Part shown: positions 62,620 through 64,000 of the stretch, piece after piece | How positions within the stretch are numbered: position 1 is the first letter of the stretch | How the letters are laid out: each line of letters starts with the position of its first letter | Source: Candidatus Thorarchaeota archaeon MP8T_1 | GTDB taxonomy: Archaea; Asgardarchaeota; Thorarchaeia; Thorarchaeales; Thorarchaeaceae | Assembly (NCBI GenBank): GCA_002825465.1 | Contig: PJER01000008.1 | Span: forward strand, 1-64,000 | DNA length: 64,000 nucleotides | Direction: 5' to 3' | Notes under the pieces: generated by a model | What the model was told of the DNA's origin: nothing | What the model saw: the letters and a program-made list of their open reading frames with translations, nothing else | Databases searched by the model: none | Program-made: the position numbers and the translations under genes

Positions 62620-64000
62620 ATGAAAAAACCAGGCTGGGAAATCATCGGTTCTATTAGTATGGTTGCTGTGTTCATTGTTGCCATGTACCTAACTGTCATT
62701 GCAGATAGTCTTGCAAGTGCGATTCTTGTTGTCTTCATTGGGACATATGTGCTCATATCTACAGAGAAAGTCAATCGTACTGCTATGTCACTCCTTGGAA
62801 TGGCGCTGGCAGGAGTGATTTTGTTTGTGGGGTCAGTTATAGGTAGCATTGATTTTGGAGATGAACCAAACAAAGTATTTGCATTCTTTGTAAATCACGT
62901 AGATTGGACTACTATCATCTTCATTATTGCTATGAGTATCATAGTATCAGTTGCTGCAGCATCAGGCTTATTCCAATACATTGCATTGAGGATAGCCGCA
63001 ACAAGTGGTGGGGATAACAAGAAACTCTTCATTACTTTCCTCGTCTTTGTGTCTGGAATCAGTCTGTTCTTTGATACAGTATCAACGATGCTTATAGCTG
63101 CTCCATTAACAATTGAGATCTGTAAAGCACTGGAAATTGATTTCAAACCGTTTCTGGTATCAGAGGCCATAGTCTGTAATTTCTCATCTATTCCATCAAT
63201 TGTTGGTGCGGTGCCAAATCTTGTCATAGCAGGTGTAACGGATCTCGATGTAGGTTTTCTCTTTGTTATATTTATGCCATTGTCCATCATTTTGTTTCTT
63301 GTTAGCCTTCCAATTCTTCTGAGATGGTATGGTTCCACTTTTGGAGAAACCGAAGAATTTCGTGTTGATGCCGTCTTTTCAATCGACCCCGCAACAATGA
63401 TCAAGGATAGATGGGATTTCAATATCTCAGCAGCAGCAATTATTCTTCTAGTAATTGGTTTTGCATTAGGTTCGAGCTTTGGTTTGACCCCGCCAATGGT
63501 CGCACTTGTAATAGCTGGATTTCTACTCTTACTGGCTCACGAACGAGCGAATGAGTTCTTAAACAAAGTCGGTTGGACAACTGTCTTCTTTCTAGTTGGA
63601 TTATTTGGATTAGTAGGAGCCTTGGAGTTGACTCATCTAATTACGGCTCTTGGAGATGTAATTGGTGGCATTATTGGGAATGATGCGATGTTTGCCACAG
63701 TGTTCTTGATATGGATACCTGCCATGCTTTCTGCGTTTTTAGATAATCTACCTGTATCAGCTGTCCTAGCACCAATTGCAGTACAATTTGCGTCTGTTAG
63801 TCCAGTACTTCCACTCGCACTAGTATTTGCTGTCAACATTGGAGGTTACATCTTTACTCCCTTAGGTTCTCCAGCAAACATGGTCGCCATTGGTCTGTCA
63901 GAAGCACAACACGACCCGATTCCCTTCATAGAATTCGTCAAGATTGGAACAATCCTTGGACTCATTCATCTTACTATTGGAAGTGGATATCTCCTTCTTG
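62620..64000 (+). CDS. Ion transporter of the ArsB/NhaD/CitMHS superfamily (partial, C-terminus beyond the window)
   Basis: I translated this frame by hand from ATG 62620; an in-frame GTG at 62608 is another possible start. It stays open to the window end, about 460 residues, with roughly eleven hydrophobic helices. IT-superfamily features are VFVSGISLFFDTVSTMLIAA, NFSSIPSIVGAVPNLVIAG, SAFLDNLPVSAVLAPI and NIGGYIFTPLGSPANMVAIG. The paired N-P-type re-entrant loops bind anions or Na+/H+. Substrates in this superfamily include arsenite, Na+, citrate and dicarboxylates; I cannot choose. Confidence 0.85.
   Translation, partial: MKKPGWEIIGSISMVAVFIVAMYLTVIADSLASAILVVFIGTYVLISTEKVNRTAMSLLGMALAGVILFVGSVIGSIDFGDEPNKVFAFFVNHVDWTTIIFIIAMSIIVSVAAASGLFQYIALRIAATSGGDNKKLFITFLVFVSGISLFFDTVSTMLIAAPLTIEICKALEIDFKPFLVSEAIVCNFSSIPSIVGAVPNLVIAGVTDLDVGFLFVIFMPLSIILFLVSLPILLRWYGSTFGETEEFRVDAVFSIDPATMIKDRWDFNISAAAIILLVIGFALGSSFGLTPPMVALVIAGFLLLLAHERANEFLNKVGWTTVFFLVGLFGLVGALELTHLITALGDVIGGIIGNDAMFATVFLIWIPAMLSAFLDNLPVSAVLAPIAVQFASVSPVLPLALVFAVNIGGYIFTPLGSPANMVAIGLSEAQHDPIPFIEFVKIGTILGLIHLTIGSGYLLL

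Overview
This is archaeal chromosome. Evidence: a KEOPS Pcc1 / Brix / L37Ae / Rrp42 / Rrp41 / Rrp4 / SBDS / proteasome-alpha cluster, TATA-like promoters, frequent GTG and TTG starts, leader sequences with GGAGG-type sites, and an archaeal S-adenosylhomocysteine hydrolase. Base composition looks moderately AT-rich. The mix of group 3b [NiFe]-hydrogenase, non-methanogenic Hdr proteins, 2-oxoacid oxidoreductase, 2-hydroxyacyl-CoA dehydratase and acyl-CoA ligases, with no methanogenesis marker, fits an anaerobic heterotroph such as an Asgard (Thorarchaeota-like) archaeon. That placement is inference; no universal phylogenetic marker RNA is present. I saw no IS element, prophage, CRISPR array, rRNA or recognisable tRNA.

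Layout. 1-5.5 kb (minus strand): an information-processing operon running from psmA to pcc1, with unusual acidic tails on L37Ae, Rrp41 and Rrp4. 5.6-9.5 kb: a NikR regulator with a ZnuCB-type metal ABC transporter, divergent from its binding protein. 9.5-15.1 kb: an AEC permease, an ABC-2 exporter and membrane proteins with a winged-helix regulator. 15.2-19.2 kb (minus): hydBGDA, a complete group 3b hydrogenase operon. 19.4-23.1 kb: a 1034-residue HdrA-like protein with two flavin modules. 23.1-25.9 kb: a structured, terminator-ended intergenic transcript candidate, a Met/His/Asp-rich surface protein and a membrane-tethered winged-helix protein. 25.9-29.0 kb: two divergent hdrC-hdrB pairs. 29.0-30.4 kb: a surface protein coupled to a winged-helix membrane protein. 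30.5-34.6 kb: korDA, an epimerase, then korBC. 35.1-38.3 kb: a 2-hydroxyacyl-CoA dehydratase-type enzyme and its activator. 38.4-42.2 kb: two tandem acyl-CoA ligases of equal length. 42-47.7 kb: housekeeping and membrane genes including ahcY. 47.8-51.8 kb: a ribbon-helix-helix protein, a small membrane protein and two tandem TPR-like paralogues, with heptamer tandem repeats in the promoters. 51.8-64 kb: a methyltransferase, a beta-helix surface protein, a Lon-family protease, MsrA, an FMN reductase, a YgbA_NO protein, a D-lactate dehydrogenase-type oxidase, a metallophosphoesterase and an ion transporter cut by the window end.

How it may work together (inference): the hydrogenase, the Hdr proteins and the 2-oxoacid oxidoreductase exchange electrons among H2, NAD(P)H, ferredoxin and thiol/disulfide carriers. 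The NikR-linked transporter could supply nickel to the hydrogenase. The CoA ligases and the radical dehydratase suggest that organic acids are activated and fermented. The most promising undescribed parts are the double-flavin HdrA with duplicated HdrBC pairs, the heptamer-repeat promoters by the TPR genes, the structured RNA candidate near 23.2 kb, and the acidic exosome tails.
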